64,000 nt of DNA, taken from NCBI GenBank assembly GCA_020634395.1, contig JACKBU010000004.1, positions 186,001 to 250,000 on the forward strand, written 5' to 3'. The notes below the pieces were generated by a model that was not told the DNA's origin, did no database searches, and saw nothing but the letters and a program-made list of their open reading frames with translations. The DNA comes from Ardenticatenaceae bacterium. GTDB lineage: Bacteria > Chloroflexota > Anaerolineae > Promineifilales > Promineifilaceae. Shown piece after piece: positions 25,732 through 36,066 of this stretch. The translations under genes and the position numbers were made by a program. Within the stretch, counting starts at the first letter, position 1; each line of letters opens with the position of its first letter.

Positions 25732-27807
25732 TTACATGGGCTGTCCTGGTTGCTCGGGGCCAACGCGATACGGACGCATCATCTCGTTGTCCTCGTGCTC
25801 AACAATATGGCAGTGCCAGACAAACTGGCCGGGCGTCACAAACCGGGTTTTCACCCGCGTCACCGTTCCAGGATAGGCAATTACCGTATCCTTAAAGCCA
25901 GTTTCCCAAGGTTCCGGGGGACGAGGTGTCGAACCGGGCACCACCTGCACTTCTTCTGTTTCTTCATTCACGAAAATGTCCTGCCGGTTTAGTACCTCGA
26001 ACACCTCTTCATGAATGTGCATCGGATGCCCATCGCCTGTGGCATTGTAGAATTCCCAAATTTCCGTAGCGCCGACATCCGGATTTTCCGTAATCTCATC
26101 CATCCACAACCGCTTCGACCACAAGCCAGGCGCGACGTTGGGATCACCGCTGACCACGCCGAGAACGGCTTCGGCCGGAGCTTCAAAGAGGGGAGACATT
26201 TCCTCCAACAGAGCCAGCGCGCGGGTTTTGGTGGCTGGTGGATAAGGCGTGATTTCTGGCAGCACCAGGTATTGTGGCGGTGTGCTTACATCTAGCTTCC
26301 ACCCTCGCTGCACGTGAAAAGACATCACCTGGCCGGTTGTCATGGGATCGGCCATCTCAAAGTCGACACCAGGCACACCGCCGCCGAAAGGTTCATCCGG
26401 GCCAACATTGCCCAGAACGTAATTGCCCGGCGGGACTTTGGAGAAGTCAACAATAACGTCGGCGCGTTCGGCCAGGCCCATCAAAATTCGGTTGCCATGA
26501 TCGGCTGTGATGTTTACCGGAGCCGCCAGGAAGCCGCCTTCGTTGCCGATTTGCCACACTTCCACCCCTGGAATCTGGTTGAAGTCCAGGATGAGGAACC
26601 GGGATTGGCAGCCATTGAGAAAACGGAAACGGTAGCGAACACGATCCACGTCCAGGTAGGGCCAGGTATTGCCGTTTACCATCATCATGTTGCCGAAGAA
26701 TTCTGGATTCCAGATGGGGGCAATGTCCGAGTCGGGGATGAATGGCCCGTTTATTTCGTCGAAGAAGGCGCGAGTGTCTGGGTAAAAGAGTGAGCCGTCG
26801 CCGTTAAAGGAGCGGTCTTGAATGGCGATGGGGATTTCCCGGTATTTGCGCATCCACGAGGGGAACAGTTGTTCAAATTCTGCCGGGGCAGGGCGGGGGA
26901 GGAGGGCTAAACGGCCGTTGCGCGAATCACGCAAAGCCAGGTCGCCATCTGGTCCGCCACGAATGATGTAGAAACCGGCCGGTCCGGCGTAAACGTTCAG
27001 ACGTGTCATCCCCAAGGCGTGGTCATGATACCAGTCCGTAGAAGCGCGGCCAACGTTGGGATACTGGAAAGTAGCATAACCCGGCCCCCAGCTTTCACCA
27101 AAGCTCGCATGGGCTTTATCGGCAAAAAAGTTGTACCAGGTGCCTTCCGTCGCGTAGCCGCTCGGAATATTGTGGGCGTCTGGCAGGTACCAGGCTTCTG
27201 TATACCCATCACTTTCATCGCCCACCCCTACTGCTCCATGCACGTGAGTGACAATCGGCACCGGGCCTGTGTACCGCAAAGGTGTGCTCAGAAATGCAGG
27301 CCGCTTGTCGCGTTCGTTTAGCCCTCCTCCGGGATTGGCCCAGTGGAGCGAAGGATCCACCGGCAGCAGATGGGGTAGGAAATTGCCGTTAGCATCCTTG
27401 AGATCGTTGATCCATTTCACCCGTACTGCTCTTCCGTGTCTGGCTTCGATGGTCAGCGAGGGTGCGTTATGCAGCAACAAGCCTTTTGGATTGGCTGCGC
27501 TGACGGCTCCATATCCCCAGACTTGTGTGGCCGGCAGCGGCGCAGGCAGGATTTGCTGCTCAAACTGGCGCATGGAGATTTCATAATAGTCAGTAAACTT
27601 GCCCCGCCTCTCCCGGATAACGCCCGCTCGTGGCATTACGGGAGGAATCAACATCGGCGTCTGGAATTTGGGTACAGATGCGGGATCCAACGTCCCTCCC
27701 GGAATAGGCGCGGCAAACACGCGTGTCAGCTTTCCCACCTTTTTGGTCAAAACTAATGAGGCTCCGGCTGCTCCCCCTAACTTTAGGAATTCTCGTCTTG
27801 TGGTCAC
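25732..27807 (-). CDS. Multicopper oxidase, Tat-exported (CotA/bilirubin oxidase-like)
   Basis: The 691-residue protein begins TTRREFLKLGGAAGASL, a twin-arginine signal, so it is exported folded. Copper ligands are visible in order: HVHG, WYHDHALGMTR, HPMHIHEEVFEV and VWHCHIVEHEDNEMM; the last supplies the type 1 site with an axial Met. It oxidises a phenolic, metal or other substrate with O2 reduced to water, so the organism meets oxygen. I chose GTG 27807, five bases after GGAGG, over TTG 27819. No partner gene is adjacent. Confidence 0.95.
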   Translation of the reverse strand: MTTRREFLKLGGAAGASLVLTKKVGKLTRVFAAPIPGGTLDPASVPKFQTPMLIPPVMPRAGVIRERRGKFTDYYEISMRQFEQQILPAPLPATQVWGYGAVSAANPKGLLLHNAPSLTIEARHGRAVRVKWINDLKDANGNFLPHLLPVDPSLHWANPGGGLNERDKRPAFLSTPLRYTGPVPIVTHVHGAVGVGDESDGYTEAWYLPDAHNIPSGYATEGTWYNFFADKAHASFGESWGPGYATFQYPNVGRASTDWYHDHALGMTRLNVYAGPAGFYIIRGGPDGDLALRDSRNGRLALLPRPAPAEFEQLFPSWMRKYREIPIAIQDRSFNGDGSLFYPDTRAFFDEINGPFIPDSDIAPIWNPEFFGNMMMVNGNTWPYLDVDRVRYRFRFLNGCQSRFLILDFNQIPGVEVWQIGNEGGFLAAPVNITADHGNRILMGLAERADVIVDFSKVPPGNYVLGNVGPDEPFGGGVPGVDFEMADPMTTGQVMSFHVQRGWKLDVSTPPQYLVLPEITPYPPATKTRALALLEEMSPLFEAPAEAVLGVVSGDPNVAPGLWSKRLWMDEITENPDVGATEIWEFYNATGDGHPMHIHEEVFEVLNRQDIFVNEETEEVQVVPGSTPRPPEPWETGFKDTVIAYPGTVTRVKTRFVTPGQFVWHCHIVEHEDNEMMRPYRVGPEQPGQPM

Positions 27808-28384
27808 AATTTCCTCCAAAGCTATTCAATAGAGAACTGGTAAAGTAATAGGCAGCCAAAAAAAGAACTTGAAGGCTCAAACAAGCTCAACTGACGTGCC
27901 CTAGCGGCTCACCCACCGTAGGGGTAAACAAAAGGGGTATTCTGAGAGCACCTCCTTTGACAGGCCGTCAGAATGTGCAGTTGACGGCCGTTCTGACCGA
28001 AAGCTCACGAAGACTGAATTTTTATAACAATACAGGGTAAATTCGCTTGAGGCTCAGCGCCCACTAGTACCACAGTACTAAGCGTTCCTTACGAAAACTC
28101 TTACGACGAGCGAGTGACCGATTCAGGAACTTTATTGCCATCGATCAGCATGACCAGGCGCTTATTTCCCAGGAATATACGAGGCGCATGCACGATTGCC
28201 GCTGTGACAACAGGTCGCTTTTAATTAAATTTTCGACCAATACTTGGAATAGCAGGCGGTTACTGGTACTAAGGTAATGTATTATCAGATTAAAGCATGG
28301 AGGCACTAATAAACAGTGACATATAGGCACGGTTCTACGTGAAATTTGTCACATATTTTGTTTTTGCAGAGAGATTGGTGGCTC
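27808..28384. other. Spacer of about 575 bases without a recognised gene
   Basis: This gap between two minus-strand genes is poorer in G+C than its neighbours. It holds a small inverted repeat TAGTAC-CACA-GTACTA (28065-28080), one ACGGCCGT copy and no reading frame with a ribosome binding site. It may contain the oxidase promoter, but I cannot fix it. Confidence 0.5.
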
Positions 28385-30214
28385 TCAGGCGGCTTCGCGG
28401 AACCTGGCTTCCAGGTTGACCAGGTCAATTTCGGTCAGTTGGAGCAAGATGGTGCTGTCTAACGGCCGTTCCCCCTTCACATACACGCGCGCTTCCAGAT
28501 CCAGCTCTGGGATCAAAACCACGTCTTTGCGCCCCCGTTTTTCCACAATGACGCCTTGCCCACGCCAATCCGGGTGCTGCTCCAGGTAAACCAGCGTCCA
28601 GTGCCGGTTAGACAGCCGCTCCGTGCGGCGTACGTCGCCGGAAACGGCTTCGGCTGCACCCACGCGGGCCATCACTTCTTGCTCATCTAGCAGCGTTTCC
28701 CCGGCAATGTATGCGCGCAGCTGTTGGTGGACCACCAGATCCAGATAGCGGCGCAGGGGGCTGGTGGCCTGAGCATACAGGCCCAACCCCAATCCGGCAT
28801 GGGCGCCGGGCATACTGCTGGGCTGGCTGGGCTTCATCAGGCGGCGGCGGGCAAAAAAATCGGATAGGGTGTGGGCGGGGGGCAAAGGTTCGGACGGCGC
28901 TTCCTGGGTGGTGTAGGGAAGAGGGATGTTGTTTTGGAAGGCAAAACGCGCCACGGCTTCGCCGGCCAGCAGCATGGCTTCACGGACTAAATCCCGGCTG
29001 CGCAGGTTGGGCAACGGCCGTATCGACACCATGCCCGCTTCGTCCACCCGCACGCGCACTTCTGGCAGGTCGATGTGCACGGCGCCGTTTTCCTGGCGGC
29101 GCGCCTCGGCGCGTTTCGCTATTTCGTATAACGATTGGAACGGCGCTTCGTCCAATCGAGTTTCCGCTTCTTCGTAGGTCAGGCGGGTGACGTGAATCCA
29201 GCTTGGTACAATTTCCAACTGCGTTACTTCTCCATCCTCGCCCAGATCCAAGCCGAAGGAGAGGGCCGGCGAGAGTTCGGCCAGACCCAGACCCAGCCAT
29301 TGGGTGGCCGCCGGCGGCAGCATGGTTATTGTGCCTTCCGGTAAATACAGGTTAGCGCCGCGCGCGCGGGCCTCCAAATCCAGCAGGCTGTCTGGCGGGA
29401 CGAGGGCGGCAACGTCGGCGATGTGGACCCAGAGACGGCCGTTTTCCCAGCTCACGGCGTCATCGGGGTCTGTGCTGCCTTCGTCGTCGATGGCCAGGGC
29501 AACCAGGTGCGTGAGATCGCGCCGTTCTTCTTCCGGCAGGGCAGATACCGGCAGCTCGGGTGAGGTGGTGGGCAGGCCGGCACGGGCCGGGTATGGGTTT
29601 TGGCTGGCGTCCCAATAACCGGTTTTGAGCAGCAGGGCGTGGGCCACCTCTGGCGTTTCCGCCTGGTTGAGGGCGCGCAAAGCCTGGCTGCGCTGGGTCT
29701 GGCCCAGGGCGAGGGCGGCGATTTCCTGCAGGTAACGGCCGTCTTCCTCGCCTACCTCGCCTTTTTCCAGCCGGGTCAGAAAAGCCTGCCACGCCTGCTC
29801 TTCCGCGGCTTTGGCTGCGCGCGCCGCCTGTGCGGCGGCCACCTCTGCCGGTGTATGGACTACCACAGCCTCGATTGTGCCGCTGAAGTACAGGCCATCG
29901 GCCAGCAGTTGCCACACCGCCCAGGCTGTTGCCGGCGTGTAATCGGTAAAAGCCAGCTCGGCCAGTTCTGGCAGGGTGTTAACGCTGCCCTGCAGCAGTT
30001 CCCAGGCTGTTGCCACGTCGCCGGCTGGGGATGGCAAGCCAGACGCGCTGTGGATGGGGCCGGGATGGAGCAGGTCTACGTCTTTGGGGCGCACTTTGAG
30101 GGAACGGCCGTCGGCCAGCTCGATCTCGATTTTCTTATCGCCGGCTTTGCTCAAGCGGGCCGGCTGGTTTTTATAGAGCACCAGACTGTTCAGGGGCAGG
30201 GTGGCTTCAGACAT
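28385..30214 (-). CDS. RNB domain exoribonuclease (RNase II/R family)
   Basis: The 609-residue protein has a helical N-terminal region and a full RNB catalytic domain from about residue 250. The metal-binding signature is LVALAIDDEGSTDPDDAVSWENG, followed by VHIADVAALV and later LGLYAQATSPLRRYLDLVVHQQL. Such enzymes degrade RNA processively from the 3' end. The ATG at 30214 has GAGGTC upstream. The arrangement resembles the shorter RNase II group found in cyanobacteria and Chloroflexota more than RNase R, since no S1 domain is obvious beyond a short C-terminal beta segment. Confidence 0.92.
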   Translation of the reverse strand: MSEATLPLNSLVLYKNQPARLSKAGDKKIEIELADGRSLKVRPKDVDLLHPGPIHSASGLPSPAGDVATAWELLQGSVNTLPELAELAFTDYTPATAWAVWQLLADGLYFSGTIEAVVVHTPAEVAAAQAARAAKAAEEQAWQAFLTRLEKGEVGEEDGRYLQEIAALALGQTQRSQALRALNQAETPEVAHALLLKTGYWDASQNPYPARAGLPTTSPELPVSALPEEERRDLTHLVALAIDDEGSTDPDDAVSWENGRLWVHIADVAALVPPDSLLDLEARARGANLYLPEGTITMLPPAATQWLGLGLAELSPALSFGLDLGEDGEVTQLEIVPSWIHVTRLTYEEAETRLDEAPFQSLYEIAKRAEARRQENGAVHIDLPEVRVRVDEAGMVSIRPLPNLRSRDLVREAMLLAGEAVARFAFQNNIPLPYTTQEAPSEPLPPAHTLSDFFARRRLMKPSQPSSMPGAHAGLGLGLYAQATSPLRRYLDLVVHQQLRAYIAGETLLDEQEVMARVGAAEAVSGDVRRTERLSNRHWTLVYLEQHPDWRGQGVIVEKRGRKDVVLIPELDLEARVYVKGERPLDSTILLQLTEIDLVNLEARFREAA

Positions 30215-30262
30215 GATGATGACCTCGTGAGGAATTGCGGCTATTGTAAAACGACTTGGTCT

Positions 30263-30328
30263 TGGTGACCAACCAAGTTGCTCATGGTGACCAACTAAGT
30301 TGATCATGGTGACCAATCAAGCGGTAAA
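30263..30328. repeat. Three tandem 22-bp units with TTGGTGACCAA palindromes
   Basis: Units at 30263-30284, 30285-30306 and 30307-30328 each begin TGGTGACCAA. The first two are near-identical, the third diverges in its second half. The 22-base period places the palindromes on one face of the helix, upstream of the RNase gene (start 30214) and of the divergent kinase (start 30446). Confidence 0.75.
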
Positions 30329-30445
30329 TGACTTATTTCCCCTATTCACCCTCAAAAACATCTGCGATACTTGAGGAACGTTACTGAAACAACCTTTAAC
30401 CTGATAGTGTGACGCGCTTCGGAGTTGTTTCACTGGGAGACACGA

Positions 30446-32915
30446 ATGACCAACGATGCCATCTCTCAAGTCCAGTTACCAGCAGTGCAGTTTTCTGATC
30501 GAGAACGGGAAGTGATCTTCACCCAGTTATGGGAGCGCACCAGTGATGGTCTGGTGCTGATCCAGGCTGAGCGGTTTGTTTATCTCAATTCACGTTTCGC
30601 CGAAATGCTGGGTTACCGCATTGCCGACCTGCAGGATATGCCTTTTCTCGATTTTGTGCATCCGCAAGATCTTTCTATTGTCACTGACCATTACCAACGG
30701 CGAATGGCGGGAGAGCCGGTTCCGGCGCGCTATGAATGTGGGCTGCTGCATCGCAGCGGCCAGCGAATATCTGTAGAGCTGAATGCCGGTATTGTGGAAT
30801 TTCGGGGGCAGCCGGCCGATTTGGTGTTCCTGCGGGATGTTTCCGACCACAAGCGGGCGCAAAAACGGATGCAGCGGCTGCTGGATCAACAGCTTATCTT
30901 AAACCGTCTGGCCCTGTCGCTGGGGCAGATGACGCAGCTAGAGCATATTTATGAGACGTTTACCGAACTGTTGTGTGAGCTGCTGCCGGTAGATTTGCTG
31001 TTCATTTCCTTATTCGATGCGTCTGAACAGCTCATTCGTGCCGAATTTGCCTATGCTTATGGGCAAAAGTTACCCGCGGCAGACTTGCCACCTCTGCCGC
31101 TGGCCCCAACCGGACGCGGTTTCCAAAGCGAGGTCATTCGGACTGGTTCCACCGTGTATATTCCCGACTATTTGCAGGTGTATAAACAACAGCATATTGT
31201 CCACGAGGTTCGCCCTGATGGCTCCCTGGTGTTCGATGTAGAACCGGGGCAGTGTGATGATCCGGTACACTCTATGCTCTATGTGCCCATGAAGATTCGC
31301 GGACAGACAATTGCCGTTTTACAAATCCAAAGTGTTGTGCTGGATGCGTATGCGCCGGAAGACGTGGAACTGGTGTCGGCGTTGGCTAATATTGCGGCGA
31401 TTGCGATTCAGAATGCACGGCTGTTGGCGCAAACGCAGGAACAGGCGCTGCAAGTACAGGAGCTTATTAACGTTGTGCCGGACGGCGTGGTGTTGTTAAC
31501 GGGTGATTTTGAAGTGGCCCTGGCCAATCCGGCAGCGCAGACTTATCTGGCGGCGCTGGGTGGTTTGAGGATAGGGGAGGTGGTAGAGCGGCTGGGCGAA
31601 CGGCCGTTAACCGAACTCCTTTCGCCGGCTCCCACAGGATTGTGGCACGAGGTAGCTGTGCAAGACTCGGTTTACGAGGTAACTGCCCGGCCTATAGAGG
31701 ATGGCTCAACGGCGCGCGGTTGGGTGCTGGTTATCCACGACAGCACCCAAGAGCACGGCATCCAGCAGCGTGTGCAGCAGCAAGAACGCCTCGCCTCCGT
31801 GGGGCAGTTGGCAGCCGGCATCGCCCACGATTTCAACAACATTATGACCATCATTTCTCTGTACGTGGACCTGGTCCAAATGGCAGAGAAGGGGCTTTCG
31901 GACAGCGGCCGCACCCGTCTGCACCTGATTGCTCAGCAGGCGAACCGGGCGGCAGATCTGATCCAGCAGATCTTGGATTTCAGCCGCTGTGCCGTTTTTG
32001 GAGAGACGGCCGTTAGACTTTCTGCCCTTCCTCAAAGAAGTGGTAAAGCTTTTGGAACGCACCGTAGTGGAAAGTGTCACCATCGAGGTGGCCTATCAAG
32101 CTGGCCAGTTTGTCGTCAACGCCGATCCCACCCGCATGCAGCAAATGATTATGAATCTGGCTCTCAATGCCCGCGACGCTATGCCGCGGGGAGGACGCCT
32201 GCAGTTTGCCCTGGCGGAAGTGTGGGTAAACGGGCCAAACGATGCTCCGCTGGCCGAAATCCCGCCCGGCCCGTGGGTTCATTTCTCCGTCACCGACGAG
32301 GGGAACGGTATTCCAACGGAAGTGCTGCCCCACATCTTCGATCCGTTTTTTACCACCAAAGGCGCGGGACAGGGAACCGGCCTGGGCCTGGCCCAGGTGT
32401 GGGGCATTGTCAAGCAGCATGATGGATATATTGATGTCGCTTCCCACCCAGGTGCTGGCACGACTTTTTCCATCTATCTGCCCGCCCATATTCCAGAGAA
32501 AAATATCCCATCCCGGCCGGCAGATGCGGCGCTGAAATTTGGCAGCCAGGAAAAAATTCTGGTGGTGGAAGATGATCCCGTTGCCCGGCAGGCGTTGGTC
32601 GACAGTTTGGTGGCTATGAATTACCAGGTGAGGACGGCTAAAAACGGCCGTGAAGGCCTCGACATCCTGGTCGCCGATCCGGCAGACATCTCCCTGCTTA
32701 TCAGCGACGTGATCATGCCCGAAATGGGCGGGATTCAGTTGATACATGAATTGAGAGAGCTGGGGCTGGTCACTCACGCCATTCTCCTCACCGGGCACTC
32801 GCACGCCACAGAACTGGATCAATTTCTCGCCGATCCGAGCGTGGAGTGGCTGCCAAAGCCTGTGAGTCTGGAACAACTGGTAAGCGTGGTGACGAGCATG
32901 CTGGCCGGTGTGTAA
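30446..32915 (+). CDS. Hybrid histidine kinase PAS-GAF-PAS-HisKA-HATPase-REC, interrupted by one frameshift
   Basis: The first frame (30446 to about 31995) encodes PAS (residues 25-140), GAF (155-335), a second PAS (345-435) and the phospho-acceptor helix GIAHDFNNIMTII. The second frame (to 32915) gives LERRPLDFLPFLKEVVKLL, the ATPase motifs (NLALNARDAMPRGG, GQGTGLGLAQVWG) and a receiver domain with LLISDVIMPEMGG. Removing one T from the run of five at 31995-31999 restores DFSRCAVLERRPLDF, the normal family sequence. It is therefore one gene carrying an inserted base, either a true mutation or a homopolymer sequencing error. ATG 30446 follows GGGAGA. Confidence 0.88.
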
Positions 32916-33021
32916 AGGTGGTTAGACGGCCGTTGCCCTAATTTTCCGGCGCGATTCTCATCCCAATTGCCTGCTTCACTGAATTAAACGCCATAAATTC
33001 CCCTGATCCACTGGTCACATC

Positions 33022-33051
33022 TTGACTGACTCTGGAGACGCATGGTATTAT
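33022..33051 (+). promoter_or_regulatory. Sigma70-type promoter upstream of the LysM gene
   Basis: TTGACT (33022-33027) and TATTAT (33046-33051) are separated by 18 bases, about 140 bases before the LysM start. A second TATAAT at 33073-33078 lacks a matching -35 element. Confidence 0.55.
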
Positions 33052-33195
33052 GAGTCAGCCAAATATTTTATGTATAATGGGTTATGTCATATACTTAGCG
33101 CACAAAGTGCGATATTTTGTAGTCACGATCCATAGTCGCCAGTCACTTTTGTGAATTCATGGCGTCAAAAAAGGCACAATCAAGGAGGTAGCATA

Positions 33196-34272
33196 ATGAC
33201 TCGTCGGATAATATACATTTTACTGGCGATTGTTGTTGTTCTGGTGGTGGTGTTGGGCATTCGCTGGTGGTTAAACCGCGGTGGCGACACGGTTGTCGAT
33301 GAAGTTGGCGACGAAATCGGCGAAGTGGTTGATGAGGCGACGTCTGGCACGCCGGTGATCGATATTGGGACAGAAGGCGACACGACGGAAACCGCTCCGG
33401 TGGACACAGCCACCACGCCTGAAGCAAACATGACGGATGAAACGGCCGTTGCCACCGAAGCCACGCCCGTGGCTGGTGAAGGAGAAACCGCCCCCGCCAC
33501 AGGCACGGATACGAGTGCCGACACCGGCACCGCCGATACCGGCACCACGGAGGCCACAGCGCCTGAAGGCAGCACAGATGGGAGCTCGGGCGAAGCCATC
33601 GCTGCCGATTCATCGTTGGGCGGCGTACCAGACTCCGGTGATGCCAACGTTGGGGGCGGTATGGTGGAACCCGGCCTGGCCGATACGTCGGCGGCTACGG
33701 ATTCATCCAGCAGCGAGGCGACCGCACCGTCCACCACCGAATCCACCGATACTTCGGCGGCCAACGGCACCGGCGGCCAAAGCGCCCAGCTTCCGCAAAT
33801 CAGTCTGGTCGTGCCAGGCCAGCCGATACAGCACATGGTCCAAAACAAAGAGTGGTTGACTCAGCTTGCCCGTTGTTACGGCACAACCGTGCAAGACATT
33901 CAAGCGGCCAACAATTATGCCTGCCCAGACCTGATTCAACCCGGTTGGGTAGTGAACATCAATAATCCGGGCAATGCCGGTCCCATCACCATTAACGAAA
34001 TGCCCTGCTTCACGTATTACACCGTGCAGCAAGGGGATAATTTGTACCGTATTGCCGAGCAATTTGGCATTAACTACCAATGGCTGGCCCGCATCAATGC
34101 CGTTTACAACTATGACTACGTGCAGGTTGGCCAGATTCTGGTCATTCCCAACCCGGTGCCGCCGGAAATGACAACCGCGCCAGCGCAGCCCTTTTATTAT
34201 TCACCGTGCTGGGGCTATGGCTGCGGTTATGACGGCTATTGGCAGCCACAACCTGTGCCCTATGGCTGGTAG
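33196..34272 (+). CDS. Membrane-anchored protein with two LysM domains
   Basis: The 358-residue protein has an N-terminal membrane helix (IIYILLAIVVVLVVVLGI), then a long linker (about 35-205) rich in T, A, D, E and S. Two LysM modules follow, near 215-265 (IQHMVQNKEWLTQLARCYGTTVQDIQAANN) and 280-330 (YYTVQQGDNLYRIAEQFGINYQWLARIN). It ends in a Tyr/Trp/Gly-rich tail (FYYSPCWGYGCGYDGYW). LysM binds peptidoglycan or chitin-like glycans, so it probably links membrane and wall. ATG 33196 follows AAGGAGG. A strong terminator ends the transcript. Confidence 0.92.
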   Translation: MTRRIIYILLAIVVVLVVVLGIRWWLNRGGDTVVDEVGDEIGEVVDEATSGTPVIDIGTEGDTTETAPVDTATTPEANMTDETAVATEATPVAGEGETAPATGTDTSADTGTADTGTTEATAPEGSTDGSSGEAIAADSSLGGVPDSGDANVGGGMVEPGLADTSAATDSSSSEATAPSTTESTDTSAANGTGGQSAQLPQISLVVPGQPIQHMVQNKEWLTQLARCYGTTVQDIQAANNYACPDLIQPGWVVNINNPGNAGPITINEMPCFTYYTVQQGDNLYRIAEQFGINYQWLARINAVYNYDYVQVGQILVIPNPVPPEMTTAPAQPFYYSPCWGYGCGYDGYWQPQPVPYGW

Positions 34273-34284
34273 TTGATTGAAATC

Positions 34285-34318
34285 AAACAGGCCTGCAATT
34301 TGTGTTGCAGGCCTGTTT
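34285..34318 (+). terminator. Rho-independent terminator after the LysM gene
   Basis: AAACAGGCCTGCAA and TTGCAGGCCTGTTT form a perfect 14-base-pair stem with loop TTTGTG, followed by TCTTTC. It lies 12 bases beyond the LysM stop. Confidence 0.9.
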
Positions 34319-34386
34319 TCTTTCGTGGAAATGATTGTCAGGGAGCCAGCTGTCGCAAATATTAACGGCCGTTCCCCTTATTTCGC

Positions 34387-36066
34387 TCAACCATCCGTCA
34401 GACACCCTTCAGAAGCGGACTGTACATTTTTAATGTATTTGTACAGCGTGCCGCGTGTCGCCTTGTAAGGCGGCATGATCCAGTCCGCGCGGCGCTGCGC
34501 CAGTTCGGCGTCGCTTAAACCCACGTCAATCGTGCGCTTTTGCGCGTCGATGGTGATCTGGTCACCGGTGCGGATCAGGGCGATGGGGCCGCCTTCCTGC
34601 GCTTCTGGGCAGATGTGGCCGACGATGAACCCATGACTGCCGCCGGAGAAACGGCCGTCTGTCAGCAGGGCCACGTCTTTCCCCAACCCCGCACCCATTA
34701 TCGCGCTCGTCGGCGTCAGCATTTCCGGCATGCCGGGTCCGCCCTTTGGCCCTTCGTAGCGGATGACGATCACGTCGCCCTTCACAATCTCGCCCGCTTC
34801 CAGCCCGGCCAGCATCTCCTCTTCCGAGTCATAAACCCGCGCCGTGCCGCTGAAAACCAGCCCTTCCTTGCCCGTAATCTTGGCCACGCTGCCTTCCGGG
34901 GCCAGGTTGCCGCGCAAAATCTGGATGTGGCCGGTCTGTTTGATGGGGTCGTCCAGCGGCTGGATGATTTCCTGCCCGGCGGCCAGATTGGGCACATCGG
35001 CCAGGTTTTCGGCCACGGTTTGGCCCGTCACCGTCAGGCAGTCGCCGTTTAGGTAGCCGTTGTCCAGCAAATATTTCATGACGGCCGGTGTGCCGCCCAC
35101 TTGGTGCAAATCTTCCATCACGAAACGGCCGCTGGGCTTCAAATCGGCCAAAAACGGCACCCGGTCGCTGACGGCCTGGAAATCGTCAATGGTCAGATCG
35201 ACGCCGCCGGTTTTGGCCATGGCGATGAGGTGAAGCACAGCATTGGTGGAGCCGCCCAAAGCCATCACCACGACCATCGCATTCTCGAATGCCTCGCGGG
35301 TCATGATGTCGCTGGGTTTGATGTCGCGTTCCAGCAGCAGGCGCATGGCCGCGCCCGCGCGCACACATTCGTCTTGTTTTTCCTGCGATTCCGCCGGATA
35401 GGAGGCACTGTAGGGCAGGCTCATGCCCAGCGCTTCGATGGCCGAGGCCATGGTGTTGGCGGTGTACATGCCGCCGCAGGCGCCGGGGCCGGGGCAGGCG
35501 TGGCGCACAATCTCTTGCCGCTCTTCATCGCTGATTTTCCCGGCGATGTATTCGCCGTAGCTCTGGAAGGCGGAGACGATGTCCAGCTTGTCGTACTGTG
35601 CCGTGCAGCCGGCGCGGATGGTGCCGCCATAAACCATGATGGCCGGGCGGTCCAGGCGCGACATGGCCATGATGCAGCCGGGCATGTTTTTGTCGCAGCC
35701 GGGCAGGGCGATGAGGCCATCGTACCACTGGGCAGCCATGAGCGTTTCGATGGAGTCGGCGATAATTTCGCGTGACTGCAGGGAGAAGCTCATGCCGTCG
35801 GTGCCCATGCTGATACCGTCACTGACGCCGATGGTATTGAAACGCATGCCCACGAGATCGGCGGCTTCGACGCCTTCTTTGACTTTGGCGGAGAGGTCGT
35901 TGAGGTGCATGTTGCAGGTGTTGCCTTCGTACCACATGCTGGCGATGCCTACCTGGGCCTTATCCATGTCGGCGGCGGTCATGCCGGTGCCGTAGAGCAT
36001 TGCCTGCGAGGCGCCCTGCGCTTTGGGTTGGGTGATGCGGGAACTGTATTTGTTGAGTTGGGTCAT
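34387..36066 (-). CDS. ilvD: Dihydroxy-acid dehydratase
   Basis: The 559-residue enzyme converts 2,3-dihydroxy-3-methylvalerate and -isovalerate to the 2-keto acids in isoleucine and valine synthesis. Fe-S cluster cysteines are in GNTCNMHLNDL, PGCDKNMPGC and CPGPGACGGMYTANTM. The C-terminal swivel domain has DGRFSGGSHGF. The start ATG 36066 overlaps the end of the broken toxin frame on the same strand (ATGA). No other ilv gene is present in the window, so it stands outside an ilv operon here. Confidence 0.97.
   Translation of the reverse strand: MTQLNKYSSRITQPKAQGASQAMLYGTGMTAADMDKAQVGIASMWYEGNTCNMHLNDLSAKVKEGVEAADLVGMRFNTIGVSDGISMGTDGMSFSLQSREIIADSIETLMAAQWYDGLIALPGCDKNMPGCIMAMSRLDRPAIMVYGGTIRAGCTAQYDKLDIVSAFQSYGEYIAGKISDEERQEIVRHACPGPGACGGMYTANTMASAIEALGMSLPYSASYPAESQEKQDECVRAGAAMRLLLERDIKPSDIMTREAFENAMVVVMALGGSTNAVLHLIAMAKTGGVDLTIDDFQAVSDRVPFLADLKPSGRFVMEDLHQVGGTPAVMKYLLDNGYLNGDCLTVTGQTVAENLADVPNLAAGQEIIQPLDDPIKQTGHIQILRGNLAPEGSVAKITGKEGLVFSGTARVYDSEEEMLAGLEAGEIVKGDVIVIRYEGPKGGPGMPEMLTPTSAIMGAGLGKDVALLTDGRFSGGSHGFIVGHICPEAQEGGPIALIRTGDQITIDAQKRTIDVGLSDAELAQRRADWIMPPYKATRGTLYKYIKNVQSASEGCLTDG

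Noticed and set aside
28145..28330. Small minus-strand frame of 61 codons
   Set aside because: Isolated in an A+T-rich spacer, no ribosome binding site and no motif.
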